Assembly: GCA_009911065.1 (NCBI GenBank)
Contig: QXWR01000030.1
Span: forward strand, 1-64,000
Length of the DNA: 64,000 nt
Direction: 5' to 3'
Source of the DNA: Clostridiaceae bacterium
GTDB lineage: Bacteria > Bacillota > Clostridia > Lachnospirales > Lachnospiraceae
The position numbers were made by a program, and so were the translations under genes. Positions 7,932 through 17,645 of this stretch are shown here, in pieces (position 1 is the first letter of the stretch; every line of letters starts with the position of its first letter). Under the pieces are notes generated by a model, which had not been told where the DNA came from, ran no database searches, and saw only the letters and a list, made by a program, of their open reading frames with translations.

Positions 7932-8609
7932 ATGGACAAAACACGCTATTCCATATCAGAAGCCGGCAAACTGGTGGGGGTGGAATCTCATGTACTACGC
8001 TATTGGGAGGATGAACTGCAGATTGACATACCACGAAACGGAAAAAGTCATCGCTACTACACAGAATTACATATCCGCCTGTTTCAAAAGATTAAAGAAT
8101 TAAAAGAAAAAGGGTATCAGCTGAAAGCCATTGAACAGGTACTGAAAAAAATGATTGACGGAGATGAAGATGTAGATCCCGATCAGGTGTTAGAGCAAAA
8201 CGCAGTAAATATTTTAAAAGAAGGAAGTGCGGGAGACGAGATGGACGATGAACACACCTTAAAAACCATATCCAAACAGGAGACAACTGCCATTACCGTC
8301 AATGCAGAAAAGATGGAACAGCTTCAACAGCTTATGAACCAGGTAATCGGCAAAGCAGTAGGACAAGCCATCCAGGACAACAATGAAGCGTTAAGCGATG
8401 AAATCAGCCGTCAGGTCAATGAAAAAATGGTCCAGGAACTGGAATACATGATGCGGATTAACGACGAACGGGCAGAGGAACGATTCAAAACTCTGGATGA
8501 AACCCTTCGAGCCTATCAAAAAGAAAGCAAAGGAAAAGCAGAAGCCGCAGCAACCAAGCTTCCCTTTTTTAAAAGAAAAAAATTCGGACGAAGCGGAAAA
8601 AAATTATAA
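7932..8609 (+). CDS. MerR-type DNA-binding protein with long coiled-coil tail
   Basis: This 225-residue protein has a MerR-like winged-helix domain at its N-terminus, with YSISEAGKLVGV as the helix-turn-helix start and LRYWEDE as the wing region. A long charged helical segment (about 105-200) without metal-binding cysteines follows, then a basic C-terminal tail (FFKRKKFGR). The layout recalls RacA-type proteins rather than ligand-sensing MerR activators. GGAGAG precedes the ATG. It is divergent from the glycosyltransferase operon and convergent with dnaB. Control of the neighbouring operon is possible but unproven. Confidence 0.75.
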   Translation: MDKTRYSISEAGKLVGVESHVLRYWEDELQIDIPRNGKSHRYYTELHIRLFQKIKELKEKGYQLKAIEQVLKKMIDGDEDVDPDQVLEQNAVNILKEGSAGDEMDDEHTLKTISKQETTAITVNAEKMEQLQQLMNQVIGKAVGQAIQDNNEALSDEISRQVNEKMVQELEYMMRINDERAEERFKTLDETLRAYQKESKGKAEAAATKLPFFKRKKFGRSGKKL

Positions 8610-8625
8610 TTCTTGCAGCAATGAA

Positions 8626-8666
8626 AATCAGGCAGGAAGGTATTTACCGGGCCATCCTGCCTGATT
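8626..8666. terminator. Terminator hairpin between the MerR-type gene and dnaB
   Basis: A 12-bp stem (8626-8637 with 8655-8666) sits between two convergent genes. Read on the minus strand it is followed by a short T-run, so it best serves dnaB. It may also stop transcription from the plus strand. Confidence 0.65.
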
Positions 8667-8724
8667 CATTATGCTACATGCAATACAATATAAAGGCAAC
8701 AAACAACCCTTATATCTTTTTCTT

Positions 8725-10056
8725 TTATCTGGCCAAATTTACAAACTTTGTAAACTCCGGCTGCCAAAGCAAATTCACCGTTCCAATGGGACCATTTCTC
8801 TGTTTGGCAATAATCACTTCCGCAATATTGGGCGTATCCGTATCTTTATTATAATAATCATCCCGGTACAAAAACATCACCACATCTGCATCCTGCTCAA
8901 TCGCCCCTGATTCACGAAGATCCGAAAGCATTGGACGATGATCCTGTCTGGTCTCACAGGCACGGCTTAACTGGGACAATGCCACCACCGGCGCATTCAT
9001 CTCTCTGGCCAAAGCCTTTAGTGACCGGGAAATCTCTGAAATTTCCTGCTGTCGGTTATCACCAGACCGACCGCTGCCAGACATTAACTGCAGATAGTCA
9101 ATAATAATCATGCTAAGCCCATATTCCAGCTTCATCTTTCTGCATTTGGAACGCAGTTCTGTGATGGAAATTCCCGGCGTGTCGTCAATTAAAAGTTTTG
9201 AATTGCCTATAATGCCAATCCCCTCCACCACTGCATCCCAGTCTGAATCCGTAAGATTTCCAGTGCGCAGCTTTTGAGAATCCACATTAGACTCCATGGC
9301 TAACATACGATTCACCAGCTGTTCCTTGGACATCTCCAGACTAAAAATCATACAGGGCTGGCCCTTTCTCACAGACACATGGTCCACTAGATTCAGCACA
9401 AAAGCTGTCTTTCCCATAGAAGGTCTGGCAGCAATCAAAACCAGATCCGAGGGCTGCATTCCAGAAGTCTTATAATCCAAATCTATAAATCCTGTGGAAA
9501 TTCCCGTCACAGTACCCGGATTCTTTGAAGCCTTCTCAATTCTTTCAAGCACATTTAAGGCTACCTGACGAATCGGCACAAACTCCGCCGAATCCCGGCT
9601 TTGAAGCAAATCAAACACCGATTTTTCCGTGTCTGCCAATATCTTTTCCAAAGGCTCCCGCCCTGCATAACAAGTATTGGAAATCTCCTCTGTCACCTTA
9701 ATAAGCCGTCTTAATACTGCTTTCTCCCGGACAATATTCACATAAGATTTAATATTTGCCGAGGTGGGAATCGTGTTGAGAATTTCCCGCACAAACTCCA
9801 AACTGCTGATTTCAGGAGGAACATCCTTCTCCTTCAAACGATCCTGAAGCATCACCAGGTCCACTGGCTTCCCTTCATTAAAAAGTTCCACCATCGCCTC
9901 AAACATAATACCATAGGAACGCTGATAAAAATCCGCCTCAGACAACATCTCCGAGGCGGCAATTACTGCATCCTTATCCATCAGCATGGAACCAATCACC
10001 GACTGCTCCGCCTCAATACTATGAGGAAGCACCCGTTTCATCAAAGCTTCATCCAT
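8725..10056 (-). CDS. dnaB: Replicative DNA helicase DnaB
   Basis: The 443-residue protein is the hexameric helicase that unwinds DNA ahead of the replisome (called DnaC in Bacillus). The N-terminal domain begins HSIEAEQSVIGSML, and the RecA-like domain carries Walker A RPSMGKT near 211-217. MIIIDYLQLM follows as Walker B, and LSQLSR and FLYRDDYY come later. Length is normal for the family. It is the third gene of gdpP-rplI-dnaB, an order shared with Bacillus, and a terminator follows at 8626-8666. Confidence 0.95.
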   Translation of the reverse strand: MDEALMKRVLPHSIEAEQSVIGSMLMDKDAVIAASEMLSEADFYQRSYGIMFEAMVELFNEGKPVDLVMLQDRLKEKDVPPEISSLEFVREILNTIPTSANIKSYVNIVREKAVLRRLIKVTEEISNTCYAGREPLEKILADTEKSVFDLLQSRDSAEFVPIRQVALNVLERIEKASKNPGTVTGISTGFIDLDYKTSGMQPSDLVLIAARPSMGKTAFVLNLVDHVSVRKGQPCMIFSLEMSKEQLVNRMLAMESNVDSQKLRTGNLTDSDWDAVVEGIGIIGNSKLLIDDTPGISITELRSKCRKMKLEYGLSMIIIDYLQLMSGSGRSGDNRQQEISEISRSLKALAREMNAPVVALSQLSRACETRQDHRPMLSDLRESGAIEQDADVVMFLYRDDYYNKDTDTPNIAEVIIAKQRNGPIGTVNLLWQPEFTKFVNLAR

Positions 10057-10130
10057 GTTTATCCCCCACCGTTTTCATCCGTTTACGGCTGCATTCTTTT
10101 ATTTCTTTCCAATTATCCTGCCGCCTTATG

Positions 10131-10577
10131 TTATGCTTCCACAATCTTCACAGATAATTTTGCAGTCACATCTCTGTGGAGCTTTACCGGGACCTCATGG
10201 GTTCCAAAAGTCTTTAACGGCTCACCCAAAACCAGTTTCTTTTTATCAATCTCAAGACTTAACTGATCGGATGCTGCAGCTGCAATCTCTTTGCTGGAAA
10301 CAGAGCCAAACGCCTTGCCATTCTCCCCAGCCTTCATGGTCAAAGTTACAGAACCTTTCTCAATCCGCGCTGCCAGCTCCTTTGCCGCTGCCAGCTGCTC
10401 TGCGGCCAGTTTCTCCTCATTGGCTTTCTGAAGCTTTAAATCATTCAAATTCTTTGAAGTAGCCTCTACTCCCAGTTTCTTAGGAAGAATAAAATTCCGG
10501 GCATATCCGTCATTCACCTTGACAATCTGTCCCTTTTTTCCCAGTGCCTTCACATCCTCCAACAATACAACTTCCAT
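10131..10577 (-). CDS. rplI: Ribosomal protein L9
   Basis: The 148-residue protein has the L9 start MEVVLLEDV, followed by [20 protein letters not shown], which is the conserved rRNA-binding N-terminal domain. A long connecting helix and the second globular domain follow. It binds 23S rRNA in the large subunit. The ATG overlaps the gdpP stop by one base (TAATG), with GGAG about ten bases upstream, so the two genes are probably translationally coupled. Confidence 0.96.
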   Translation of the reverse strand: MEVVLLEDVKALGKKGQIVKVNDGYARNFILPKKLGVEATSKNLNDLKLQKANEEKLAAEQLAAAKELAARIEKGSVTLTMKAGENGKAFGSVSSKEIAAAASDQLSLEIDKKKLVLGEPLKTFGTHEVPVKLHRDVTAKLSVKIVEA

Positions 10578-12616
10578 TATGAAATATCTCCTTTCTCCAA
10601 CATACTGTTTATAACATCTTTAATTCGCTTCTTGGCTTCCTCTATAGTCACACCTTCCAACTGAGCGCCTGCAACTGTCCGGTGTCCCCCGCCTCCAAGC
10701 TGCTCCATCATCACCTGAACATTTACCTCATCAATCGATCTGGCGCTCATATAAATTTTCCCATGATATTCCGTCAGAACCACAGAAGCCTTAATTCCTT
10801 TAATATCCAAAAGCTCGTTGGCAGCCTGAGCGCCTACAATCGTAGGACTTTGAAGCCCCTCTGACGGACAAATCCCAATAGAAAACGATTCCCGGTAAAC
10901 TTCTGCCGAAGTAATGGCTGATGCCCGCGCCTTGTATTCCGCCATATTATCCCGAAACAACTTCCGCACGCGAGTCACATCCGCCCCGCTTCTTCTAAGA
11001 TAAGCCGCTGCCTCAAAAGTCCGCACGCCTGTCTGATTGGTAAAATTCAATGTATCAATTACAATCCCCGCATACATGGCATCCGCCTCTGCTGGTTTAA
11101 TCTTTATATCATCTGCAATATACTGAAGCACCTCTGCTGCCATCTCACAAGCAGAAGAAGCATAAGGTTCCACATAGGACAGAACCGCATTTTGAATAAT
11201 CTCGCTGCTCTGCCGGTGATGGTCCATCACCACAATAGTCTTTACCATATGAAGCAGCTCCGGGGCATCTGTAATGCTTGGCCGGTTTACATCCACCACC
11301 ACCAGCATGGTATTGGCATCTACCAGCTCTGCTGCCTGAGCGCCGTTTAAAAACAAATCTTCCGGATATTCCGGATTCTCTAAAAAGCGATCCATCATGG
11401 GCTGAACAGAAGTAGTCACTTCATTAATCACAATATGCGACTTTTTATTTAGAGAAGTGGCAATCCGGAAAATACCAATAGACGCTCCAAAAGAATCAAT
11501 ATCCCCCAGCTTATGCCCCATAATCAACAAACGGTCCTTTGTCTCCATCAATTCCCTTAAAGCATGGGCTTTCACTCTGGCTTTCACTCGGGTAGCCTTT
11601 TCCAGCTGCTGGGACTTTCCTCCATAATACTGAATTTTGCCCCCATCCTTTACCACAGCCTGATCTCCGCCTCTGCCTAAAGCCATATCAATGGAAATAC
11701 GGGCATATTCATAATTCTGATTATAACTTTCCCCATTCATTCCAATGCCGATACTCAAAGTCACTGCCATCTCATTGCCAATGTTCACTGACTTTACATC
11801 TTCCAGAATGCTAAAACGCTCTGCCTGAATCTCTTCCATATGTTTCTGTTTGATCATGAAGAAATACTTATCCTTTTCCGTCTTCTTCACAACCCCATCC
11901 ATACCGCCAATATATTTATTGATTTTCCGGTCAATCAAAGCAGTTAAAAGAGAACGCCGGACTTCCTCCACACTCTCAAGGGCCTCCTCATAATTATCCA
12001 GATAAATCAGCCCTGCCACCATCTTCTCATCTGTGATTTCCTGCCGGTACTGAAGAATCTCAGTCTCATCAAAAAGATAAATAGCCACCATTTTCTGGTT
12101 TCCGTCTACAATAGCATTTTCATCTTCCTCGTCCTCACTTACAAAAACCGGACGAATATCCATGCGAAACTTCCGGTCTCCATAAACCGTATGAACATGA
12201 CTCTCTTCCGCCGCAGACAGCTCAGCCTTTGTCACTTCCGGAAACAAGGATGGAAGACTCTTTCGAAGAGCCTTTTTCTCCTTTAAAATCTCTTTCATGG
12301 CATCATTGGCCCACAAAATTCGGCCTTCCTCATCCGTCAGTCCGTAAGGAACCTCCATCTCTGCCAAAAGCTGCTTTTGAATCCATGCATATTCAGCCGA
12401 AAACTCAATCAGACCGCCTAACACCCGCCTTCTGCGATACAGGTAAATCCAACCTGCCATAGCTATATAAGCAGCCGTAAAAGGAAACATCACAAAAGCC
12501 CCCGTATTACTAACCACTGCCACAGCTATATTTCCAAATACAAAAAACAAAGAAAGCAGCAACGGCCAGGACAAATAAGCTTTCAGCTGACCCTTTACCT
12601 TTATTGTTTCTTTCAT
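10577..12616 (-). CDS. gdpP: Cyclic-di-AMP phosphodiesterase GdpP
   Basis: This 679-residue membrane protein degrades c-di-AMP. Two N-terminal membrane segments (about residues 12-55) are followed by a PAS-like region and a degenerate GGDEF domain (GRGGDQA). DHH and DHHA1 domains complete it, with [11 protein letters not shown] and MDHHR as metal ligands and [11 protein letters not shown] near the C-terminus. The frame is open to 12670, but AAGGAG six bases before the ATG at 12616 identifies the start. The promoter and a repeat-rich leader of about 200 nt lie upstream. c-di-AMP level affects potassium and wall homeostasis in Firmicutes, so leader control would matter. Confidence 0.92.
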   Translation of the reverse strand: MKETIKVKGQLKAYLSWPLLLSLFFVFGNIAVAVVSNTGAFVMFPFTAAYIAMAGWIYLYRRRRVLGGLIEFSAEYAWIQKQLLAEMEVPYGLTDEEGRILWANDAMKEILKEKKALRKSLPSLFPEVTKAELSAAEESHVHTVYGDRKFRMDIRPVFVSEDEEDENAIVDGNQKMVAIYLFDETEILQYRQEITDEKMVAGLIYLDNYEEALESVEEVRRSLLTALIDRKINKYIGGMDGVVKKTEKDKYFFMIKQKHMEEIQAERFSILEDVKSVNIGNEMAVTLSIGIGMNGESYNQNYEYARISIDMALGRGGDQAVVKDGGKIQYYGGKSQQLEKATRVKARVKAHALRELMETKDRLLIMGHKLGDIDSFGASIGIFRIATSLNKKSHIVINEVTTSVQPMMDRFLENPEYPEDLFLNGAQAAELVDANTMLVVVDVNRPSITDAPELLHMVKTIVVMDHHRQSSEIIQNAVLSYVEPYASSACEMAAEVLQYIADDIKIKPAEADAMYAGIVIDTLNFTNQTGVRTFEAAAYLRRSGADVTRVRKLFRDNMAEYKARASAITSAEVYRESFSIGICPSEGLQSPTIVGAQAANELLDIKGIKASVVLTEYHGKIYMSARSIDEVNVQVMMEQLGGGGHRTVAGAQLEGVTIEEAKKRIKDVINSMLEKGDIS

Positions 12617-12664
12617 ATCCATCTCCTTGCCGTACCTCAAAATTACCCTAAATCGAATCTCCCT

Positions 12665-12830
12665 AAGCATGACCCTGCACTAAGCTCGAAAAAACCTCGC
12701 TAAGTGCTCCTAGTATGCCTTGGGCATGACTCGCACTAAGCTCAACAAAACCTCGCTAAGTGCTCCTAGTATGCCTTGGGCATAACTCGCACTAAGCTCG
12801 ACAAGACCTCGCTAAGTGCTCCTAGTATAC
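12665..12830. repeat. Three tandem 56-bp repeats in the gdpP leader
   Basis: Copies begin at about 12677, 12733 and 12789 with a period of exactly 56 bp; the last copy is partial. Each full unit can form two hairpins. One joins GCACT-x-AGC to GCT-x-AGTGC with one mismatch. The other is ATGCC-TTG-GGCAT. The -10 of the gdpP promoter (AGTATA on this strand) lies at the outer edge of the last copy, so the array would be transcribed as the 5' leader. There are no unique spacers, so this is not a CRISPR. Confidence 0.85.
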
Positions 12831-12852
12831 CACATTAAGTATTTTTCGTCTA
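12824..12852 (-). promoter_or_regulatory. Promoter of gdpP-rplI-dnaB
   Basis: Minus-strand TAGACG (12847-12852) and TATACT (12824-12829) are 17 bases apart. The predicted transcript starts near 12817 and runs through the 56-bp repeats before reaching gdpP. Confidence 0.5.
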
Positions 12853-12938
12853 CTATTTGATATTCCCATTGTTTTTCTTCTCATTCTGATATACAATAAT
12901 CCCACCACCCCTTGGCTGCCATTTATGGAGAAAATGAT

Positions 12939-13325
12939 ATGGAATATGTAAAAGATGATAAACAGCTGCTTGTTGAAAAATATGGCTTAAAGCACGAAAA
13001 CAATGCATGGTATTCTGAAAAGGAAAATTCGCATAAACATCTGATTTTTAAGGACTCTTTTTTTGAACACACAGATCTCATCGGACTCTTATTCCGCATT
13101 CATAAACTATGCATGGCAAAAGTGAACTATTTTCGCAGAAACATTGAGAAATATGAACCTTTAAAATATGATTATAAGAAAGGATTTGTTGCTGTGCCTT
13201 TGTGGGATGCTGATTTTCTCAAACATCAGCCTTCCGGGTTAATTCTTGACTTTCGGTATTTGCAAACAATCACAATATATGATGATTTTCTCAATTTATG
13301 TAAAGAATTAGAATCATTTGAATAA
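12939..13325 (+). CDS. Hypothetical protein, AT-rich orphan
   Basis: Starting at the ATG preceded by GGAG, this encodes 128 residues rich in Lys, Tyr, Phe and Glu. It has no signal peptide or membrane segment and no motif I recognise. The frame is open upstream to a TTG at 12912, which has no ribosome-binding site. The codons look more AT-rich than those of the flanking genes, and it lies between the gdpP repeats and a DUF4317 gene, which suggests a late arrival. Its composition is protein-like, so I think it is real. Confidence 0.55.
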   Translation: MEYVKDDKQLLVEKYGLKHENNAWYSEKENSHKHLIFKDSFFEHTDLIGLLFRIHKLCMAKVNYFRRNIEKYEPLKYDYKKGFVAVPLWDADFLKHQPSGLILDFRYLQTITIYDDFLNLCKELESFE

Positions 13326-13469
13326 GAAATTCATCTTAACCCGAAGTCAAATCCCCTACTATAAGCACAACACTTAGCTCATTGCCGCGAAAATAAAATA
13401 TACAATTTAAAACCTTCAAAACACCATCAAAATAATAAAATAATTGTAAAAAGCAGGAGGCAAATTTTC

Positions 13470-14639
13470 ATGGTAAAAAAAGAAATATCGGAACTGAAAC
13501 GTCTGTACACCCCGTCCAGCTGCTCCATCACCCGAATTTGCGGCTGTTATGTGGACGGAGAAAAAAACAAAAAAACCCAGTTAAAAGAAGCATTTCTCTC
13601 TCTTCCAGAAGAGGACATGTTCAAATATTTCGAAATACTCCGCAAAACCCTGTCTGGAACCCTTGGCAAAAATCTCATCAACCTGGATTTTCCCCTGGAC
13701 ACGGAAAAAGAAGGGGGAACCCAGGAATTTCTTTTAAATTTGCGCAACAGCCGTCTTCAGGACGATGAACTTTTAGAAGCCTTTTATGACCGAATCATAG
13801 AAGCCTACGAATATACCGGCAATTACCTGATTCTCTTGATTCACGATGCCTACGACATTCCTGGCCGTACATCGGATGGTCTGAATATGGACGACGCATC
13901 TGATGAAGTATACCATTACATACTGTGTTCCATATGCCCAGTAGACTTATCCAAACCAGGATTAAGTTACAATGAGATTGAAAACACCTTCCAGAACCGG
14001 ACCCGTGACTGGGTAGTTGGAATGCCAGAGCTGGGATTTTTATTTCCCGCATTTAATGACCGTTCCACAGACATCCACAGCACCTTGTATTATTCCAAAA
14101 ATGCCAATGATCTTCATGACGCGTTTATTGAACAGCTGCTTGGATGTCCCCTGCCCTTAGCCGCTGACTTCCAAAAAGAGACTTTCCAAACCATCATCGA
14201 AGAAACCCTGGGAGACGCATGCAACTATGACACCGTCAAAACCATCCATGAAAACCTAAGCGAAATGTTAGAAGAGCATAAAGATGCTCCGGAACCGCTG
14301 ATTCTGGACAAATATCAGGTAAAATCCTTATTGGAAAACAGCGGTGTGGAACAGGAACAAATGGAAGCATTTGACAAACACTTTGATGAAACCGCCGGAG
14401 AAAAAGCCGCAATCTTTGCAAGCAACATTATAAATTCCCGCGCCTTTGAAGTAAAAACTCCAGACGTAATTCTGAAAATAAATCCTGACCGAACGGATCT
14501 GGTAGAAACCCGTCAAATCGACGGACGCCAATGTTTGGTAATTGCTATTGATGGCGGTATTGAAGTTAACGGAATTATTGTAAAAGAAAACATAAATACA
14601 GATACAATATCAGAAATTATAGATCATGATACGAATTAA
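13470..14639 (+). CDS. DUF4317 family protein
   Basis: The 389-residue soluble protein matches what I recall of DUF4317, a family from Clostridia with no known function. The N-terminus KEISELKRLYTPSSCSI contains a conserved pair of cysteines with CGCYV, and a long acidic C-terminal half follows. AGGAGG precedes the ATG by ten bases. It is transcribed alone and ends at a strong bidirectional terminator. No enzyme motif is visible. Confidence 0.8.
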   Translation: MVKKEISELKRLYTPSSCSITRICGCYVDGEKNKKTQLKEAFLSLPEEDMFKYFEILRKTLSGTLGKNLINLDFPLDTEKEGGTQEFLLNLRNSRLQDDELLEAFYDRIIEAYEYTGNYLILLIHDAYDIPGRTSDGLNMDDASDEVYHYILCSICPVDLSKPGLSYNEIENTFQNRTRDWVVGMPELGFLFPAFNDRSTDIHSTLYYSKNANDLHDAFIEQLLGCPLPLAADFQKETFQTIIEETLGDACNYDTVKTIHENLSEMLEEHKDAPEPLILDKYQVKSLLENSGVEQEQMEAFDKHFDETAGEKAAIFASNIINSRAFEVKTPDVILKINPDRTDLVETRQIDGRQCLVIAIDGGIEVNGIIVKENINTDTISEIIDHDTN

Positions 14640-14644
14640 TTAAA

Positions 14645-14686
14645 AATATGCTATAAGGCAAGATTAACCGCCTTATAGCATATTTT
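14645..14686. terminator. Bidirectional intrinsic terminator
   Basis: A perfect 15-bp stem (14645-14659 with 14670-14684) has T residues on one side and A residues on the other. It separates the convergent DUF4317 gene and the last gene of the dlt-like operon. Confidence 0.85.
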
Positions 14687-14696
14687 GTCTGAAAAA

Positions 14697-15530
14697 TTAT
14701 TCCATTAACTCAAACTCTGAAAAATCAGGAAATTGCAAGTCAACTGGCTGACCAGGATTCCGAAGGGCCACATTTCCATTGAGAGTAATCTTCATCGTCT
14801 CTCCGCTCTCTGTCACATACATCACCATACTCAGCCGTGCCTTTGTATAATATCCATCTGAATTAATCTCATATTCCCCGGAAACATCACCGATCTGAAC
14901 CTGAATCTCATCCTCATAGCCATCCATTTCAGCGGCAGAATTGATTACATCCATCATCTGATTCACCAGTTCACTCATCTTTTCCCCATTCATGGTATAA
15001 GAGATAATTCGAACATCTCCTTCTGTGCGCAGCTTCATATCTTGCATATAATCCAGATTATTCTGGCCTGCAGCAGACTGAACCTTTTCTATGGTCTCAG
15101 TCATCGTTTCCATAAGAACCTGCTTTTTGAACTTCATGCCCATCATATCCATATAGTAGATTCCGTCTGCATAATACATTTTTGCTTCTAAATTCAAACG
15201 GGTATCATCCAAATCCATGCCCGTTCCCGGACCCAATTCATCTGCCTCATACAGACCTGAAACATCCACCCCTATATTCATATCTGCCCCTAAGCTACAC
15301 TCTGAAGGAATATCCATATGATTGGCCTTTACATCCATTTTCAGAGATGCCTTTATACTTTGCTTCTGATATTCCATATCCAAATCAAAGTCATAATAAG
15401 CGTCCAAATCCGCCATATTATTTGTCTTTTCTTCCATCTCCTGATAGACTGCCACTGCATCCGGCTCATTGGCAAAAGCCGGTGTACAAAACAACATCGT
15501 CATCCCAAGAACTACTGCTAAACGTTTCAT
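14697..15530 (-). CDS. Secreted protein of a LolA/DUF6612-like type
   Basis: This 277-residue protein has a clear signal peptide (MKRLAVVLGMTMLFCTPAFA) and no lipobox. The mature part starts with EMEEKTNNM and is rich in Asp, Met and alternating beta-strand-like stretches. This resembles LolA-like or DUF6612 wall-associated proteins. It lies 13 bases after the DltA-like gene and so is probably the last gene of the dlt-like operon. AGGAGG precedes the ATG. The family assignment is tentative. Confidence 0.6.
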   Translation of the reverse strand: MKRLAVVLGMTMLFCTPAFANEPDAVAVYQEMEEKTNNMADLDAYYDFDLDMEYQKQSIKASLKMDVKANHMDIPSECSLGADMNIGVDVSGLYEADELGPGTGMDLDDTRLNLEAKMYYADGIYYMDMMGMKFKKQVLMETMTETIEKVQSAAGQNNLDYMQDMKLRTEGDVRIISYTMNGEKMSELVNQMMDVINSAAEMDGYEDEIQVQIGDVSGEYEINSDGYYTKARLSMVMYVTESGETMKITLNGNVALRNPGQPVDLQFPDFSEFELME

Positions 15531-15543
15531 AAAAAACCTCCTT

Positions 15544-17067
15544 TTAATTTCGGACCGATTTTTCCCTTAATTGATCCTTCAACTGTTTCCGGTCAACCTT
15601 TCCATTTCGGTTATGAGGCATTTCCTCCAGATAACAAACCCGATTGGGAATCATATATTGAGGAAGTCTCTTTGACAATGCTGTCTTCAGTTCCCGGCTA
15701 TCCCACTGCTTTCCGGTATAATACAACAAAATCCGTTTTTTCTGTTCATCGTAAATACAGGCACACTCCTTCATGCCCTCCTGCAGACCTGCCGCTGTCT
15801 CAATCTCTCCCAGCTCAATCCGATACCCCAAATGCTTAATCTGAAAATCCTTTCTGGACACATACATCAGATTGCCATCCGCTCCATAATACACCAGGTC
15901 TCCGGTGCGGTAGATTCGTTCCGGAAAATCCGGATTGCAGGGATTTTGCACAAACACCTCCTTTGTCTTCTCAGGGCTTCCATAATATCCCAAAGCAAGA
16001 GAAGAACCGATAACGCAAAGCTCTCCTATTTGATCTCCCTTTACAGGTTCGTCTCTTTCATTCAACACCAAAATCTTCGTATTCTCACAGGGAATCCCAA
16101 TGGGAAGAACCTCCTCGTCAGAAAACTCACGAAGAATTGGATAATAAGTGCAGGCAACTGTAGCTTCTGTAGGACCATATAAATTTACAAAATACGTATG
16201 AGGCAGACGGCTTCTCCAATAATTTAGCTGTTTACATGGCATAACCTCACCGCAAAACGTAACCAGACGAAGACATTCCGGCACATGACTGGCCATCCCG
16301 TCCAAATTTGCCACCAGACACAAGGCAGAAGGCACCCAGGAAACTGCTGTAATTTTCTTTTCCATAAGATCACTCATCAGTCTGTCCGGAGTACTGAAAA
16401 GAGAGGGAGATAAAAAAACGGTTTTGCAGCCGCAGATTATGGGCGCATAAACATCCTGTACAGACAGATCAAAATAAAGTTCCGCCTGATTTCCCAGGGC
16501 ATCTCCCTGTTTCAATCCAAACTTTTCCGTAAACCACTCCACATAATCCATGGCTGCCCTGTGAGGAATTGCAACTCCTTTGGGAATCCCCGTGGAACCG
16601 CTAGTAAATAGAATGTAAAGAGGATCTGTATCAATCCTTCTCTCCCCTCGTTTCAACAGTTCCACATCTTGGTCTTCACTCACCAAATCCTCATAGAAAA
16701 AAACCGGTATAGCTGCCTTAAAACCTTCTGTTTTCTCCCTAAATGCCTCTGTCGTCACAATGGCACAAGGCTTTAAAATATCCAAAACCATACGCAGCCG
16801 CTCTTCTGGCATCTGAGTATCCACTGGACAATAACTACATCCACAGGCAGTAATTCCAAAAAAAGCAGAAACCATAGCCACACTTTTTTTCATATAAACC
16901 AATACAGGCCCATGAGAAATTCCTTTTCGAAGGAAAGCAGTGCCGATTCCTTTGGCCCGCTCCCTCATTTCCGAAAAAGTAGCTGTCTCATTCCCATCCT
17001 CATACGCTTCCCCGCCTGGATACTGCTCTGCGGACCATTCCAGATAATCCAAAATACTGGCTACCAT
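15544..17067 (-). CDS. dltA: DltA-like D-alanine--carrier protein ligase
   Basis: The 507-residue adenylation enzyme activates an amino acid and loads it on a carrier protein. The AMP-binding loop is LFTSGSTGIPKG near 153-164, YGPTEAT lies near 297-303, and the C-terminal NRNGKVDRK supplies the catalytic Lys. FCGEV with Cys272 and a YFDLSVQD block match the D-alanine pocket of DltA as I remember it. The expected partner is the carrier protein at 20315-20545, four genes upstream, instead of the usual dltABCD order. AGGAGG precedes the ATG. Confidence 0.8.
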   Translation of the reverse strand: MVASILDYLEWSAEQYPGGEAYEDGNETATFSEMRERAKGIGTAFLRKGISHGPVLVYMKKSVAMVSAFFGITACGCSYCPVDTQMPEERLRMVLDILKPCAIVTTEAFREKTEGFKAAIPVFFYEDLVSEDQDVELLKRGERRIDTDPLYILFTSGSTGIPKGVAIPHRAAMDYVEWFTEKFGLKQGDALGNQAELYFDLSVQDVYAPIICGCKTVFLSPSLFSTPDRLMSDLMEKKITAVSWVPSALCLVANLDGMASHVPECLRLVTFCGEVMPCKQLNYWRSRLPHTYFVNLYGPTEATVACTYYPILREFSDEEVLPIGIPCENTKILVLNERDEPVKGDQIGELCVIGSSLALGYYGSPEKTKEVFVQNPCNPDFPERIYRTGDLVYYGADGNLMYVSRKDFQIKHLGYRIELGEIETAAGLQEGMKECACIYDEQKKRILLYYTGKQWDSRELKTALSKRLPQYMIPNRVCYLEEMPHNRNGKVDRKQLKDQLREKSVRN

Positions 17068-17079
17068 TCCATCCTCCTG

Positions 17080-17583
17080 CTACTCTGCAATCATATATTC
17101 AATCGCTTCCACCTTACCGTCCTTCAGATAAAAAGTCAGTTCGGTTTTACCTTTTACATAGCGGTAAGCCTCGTACTCCATCTTATAATCCTTCCCATAA
17201 GCCTTAATCATGTCATCACGAGAAGAACCAATCTTGATTCCTTCCTCTGTGGAAACCTGATCCGTCAGAAGATAGATGGAAGAAACACACTGTTTTTTGT
17301 TCACTGGATAAGTGGCAATCTCAAAATCAGCATACCGATGAACCGTATCCTTTCCCTGATAAGCACAAGAATCCTGCTCAAACACATCTCCCTCTCCCAG
17401 CACAGCCAAAGCCGGAGCCACATCCTGATTCAGCTGAATCCGGGTCTCTTTCCATACAAAATCATAGGTCTCCTGCTTTTTCTCCTCGGTTGGCTTCCAC
17501 CATGCTCCAAAAACCGTCTGAGGCAAAGCCATTGCCAACAAAACCGCCACCAGCATACCAATCCATTTGTTTTTTCTTTTCAT
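17080..17583 (-). CDS. Secreted protein of unknown function in the dlt-like operon
   Basis: This 167-residue protein has a signal peptide (MKRKNKWIGM then a hydrophobic run ending VFGA). The mature domain contains two cysteines and a short repeat-like pattern near its end (GSSRDDMIKAYG, then a YVKGKTELTFYL strand pair). That pattern recalls small beta-rich wall-facing modules. It sits between the SGNH-like and DltA-like genes, 12 bases before dltA, so it may act with the alanylation machinery outside the cell. The family is not recognised. Confidence 0.6.
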   Translation of the reverse strand: MKRKNKWIGMLVAVLLAMALPQTVFGAWWKPTEEKKQETYDFVWKETRIQLNQDVAPALAVLGEGDVFEQDSCAYQGKDTVHRYADFEIATYPVNKKQCVSSIYLLTDQVSTEEGIKIGSSRDDMIKAYGKDYKMEYEAYRYVKGKTELTFYLKDGKVEAIEYMIAE

Positions 17584-17645
17584 TTTCTTAACCTCTCCTT
17601 CTTTTTTAGTTCATCACCACTCAGAGGATAATACCATCTGAATCG

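Noticed and set aside
12665-12830. Possible CRISPR array
   Set aside because: Repeats are contiguous 56-bp units without unique spacers and no cas genes are present.
16912-17631. Plus-strand open frame of 239 codons
   Set aside because: It is antisense to dltA and the 167-residue secreted protein and looks like non-coding translation.
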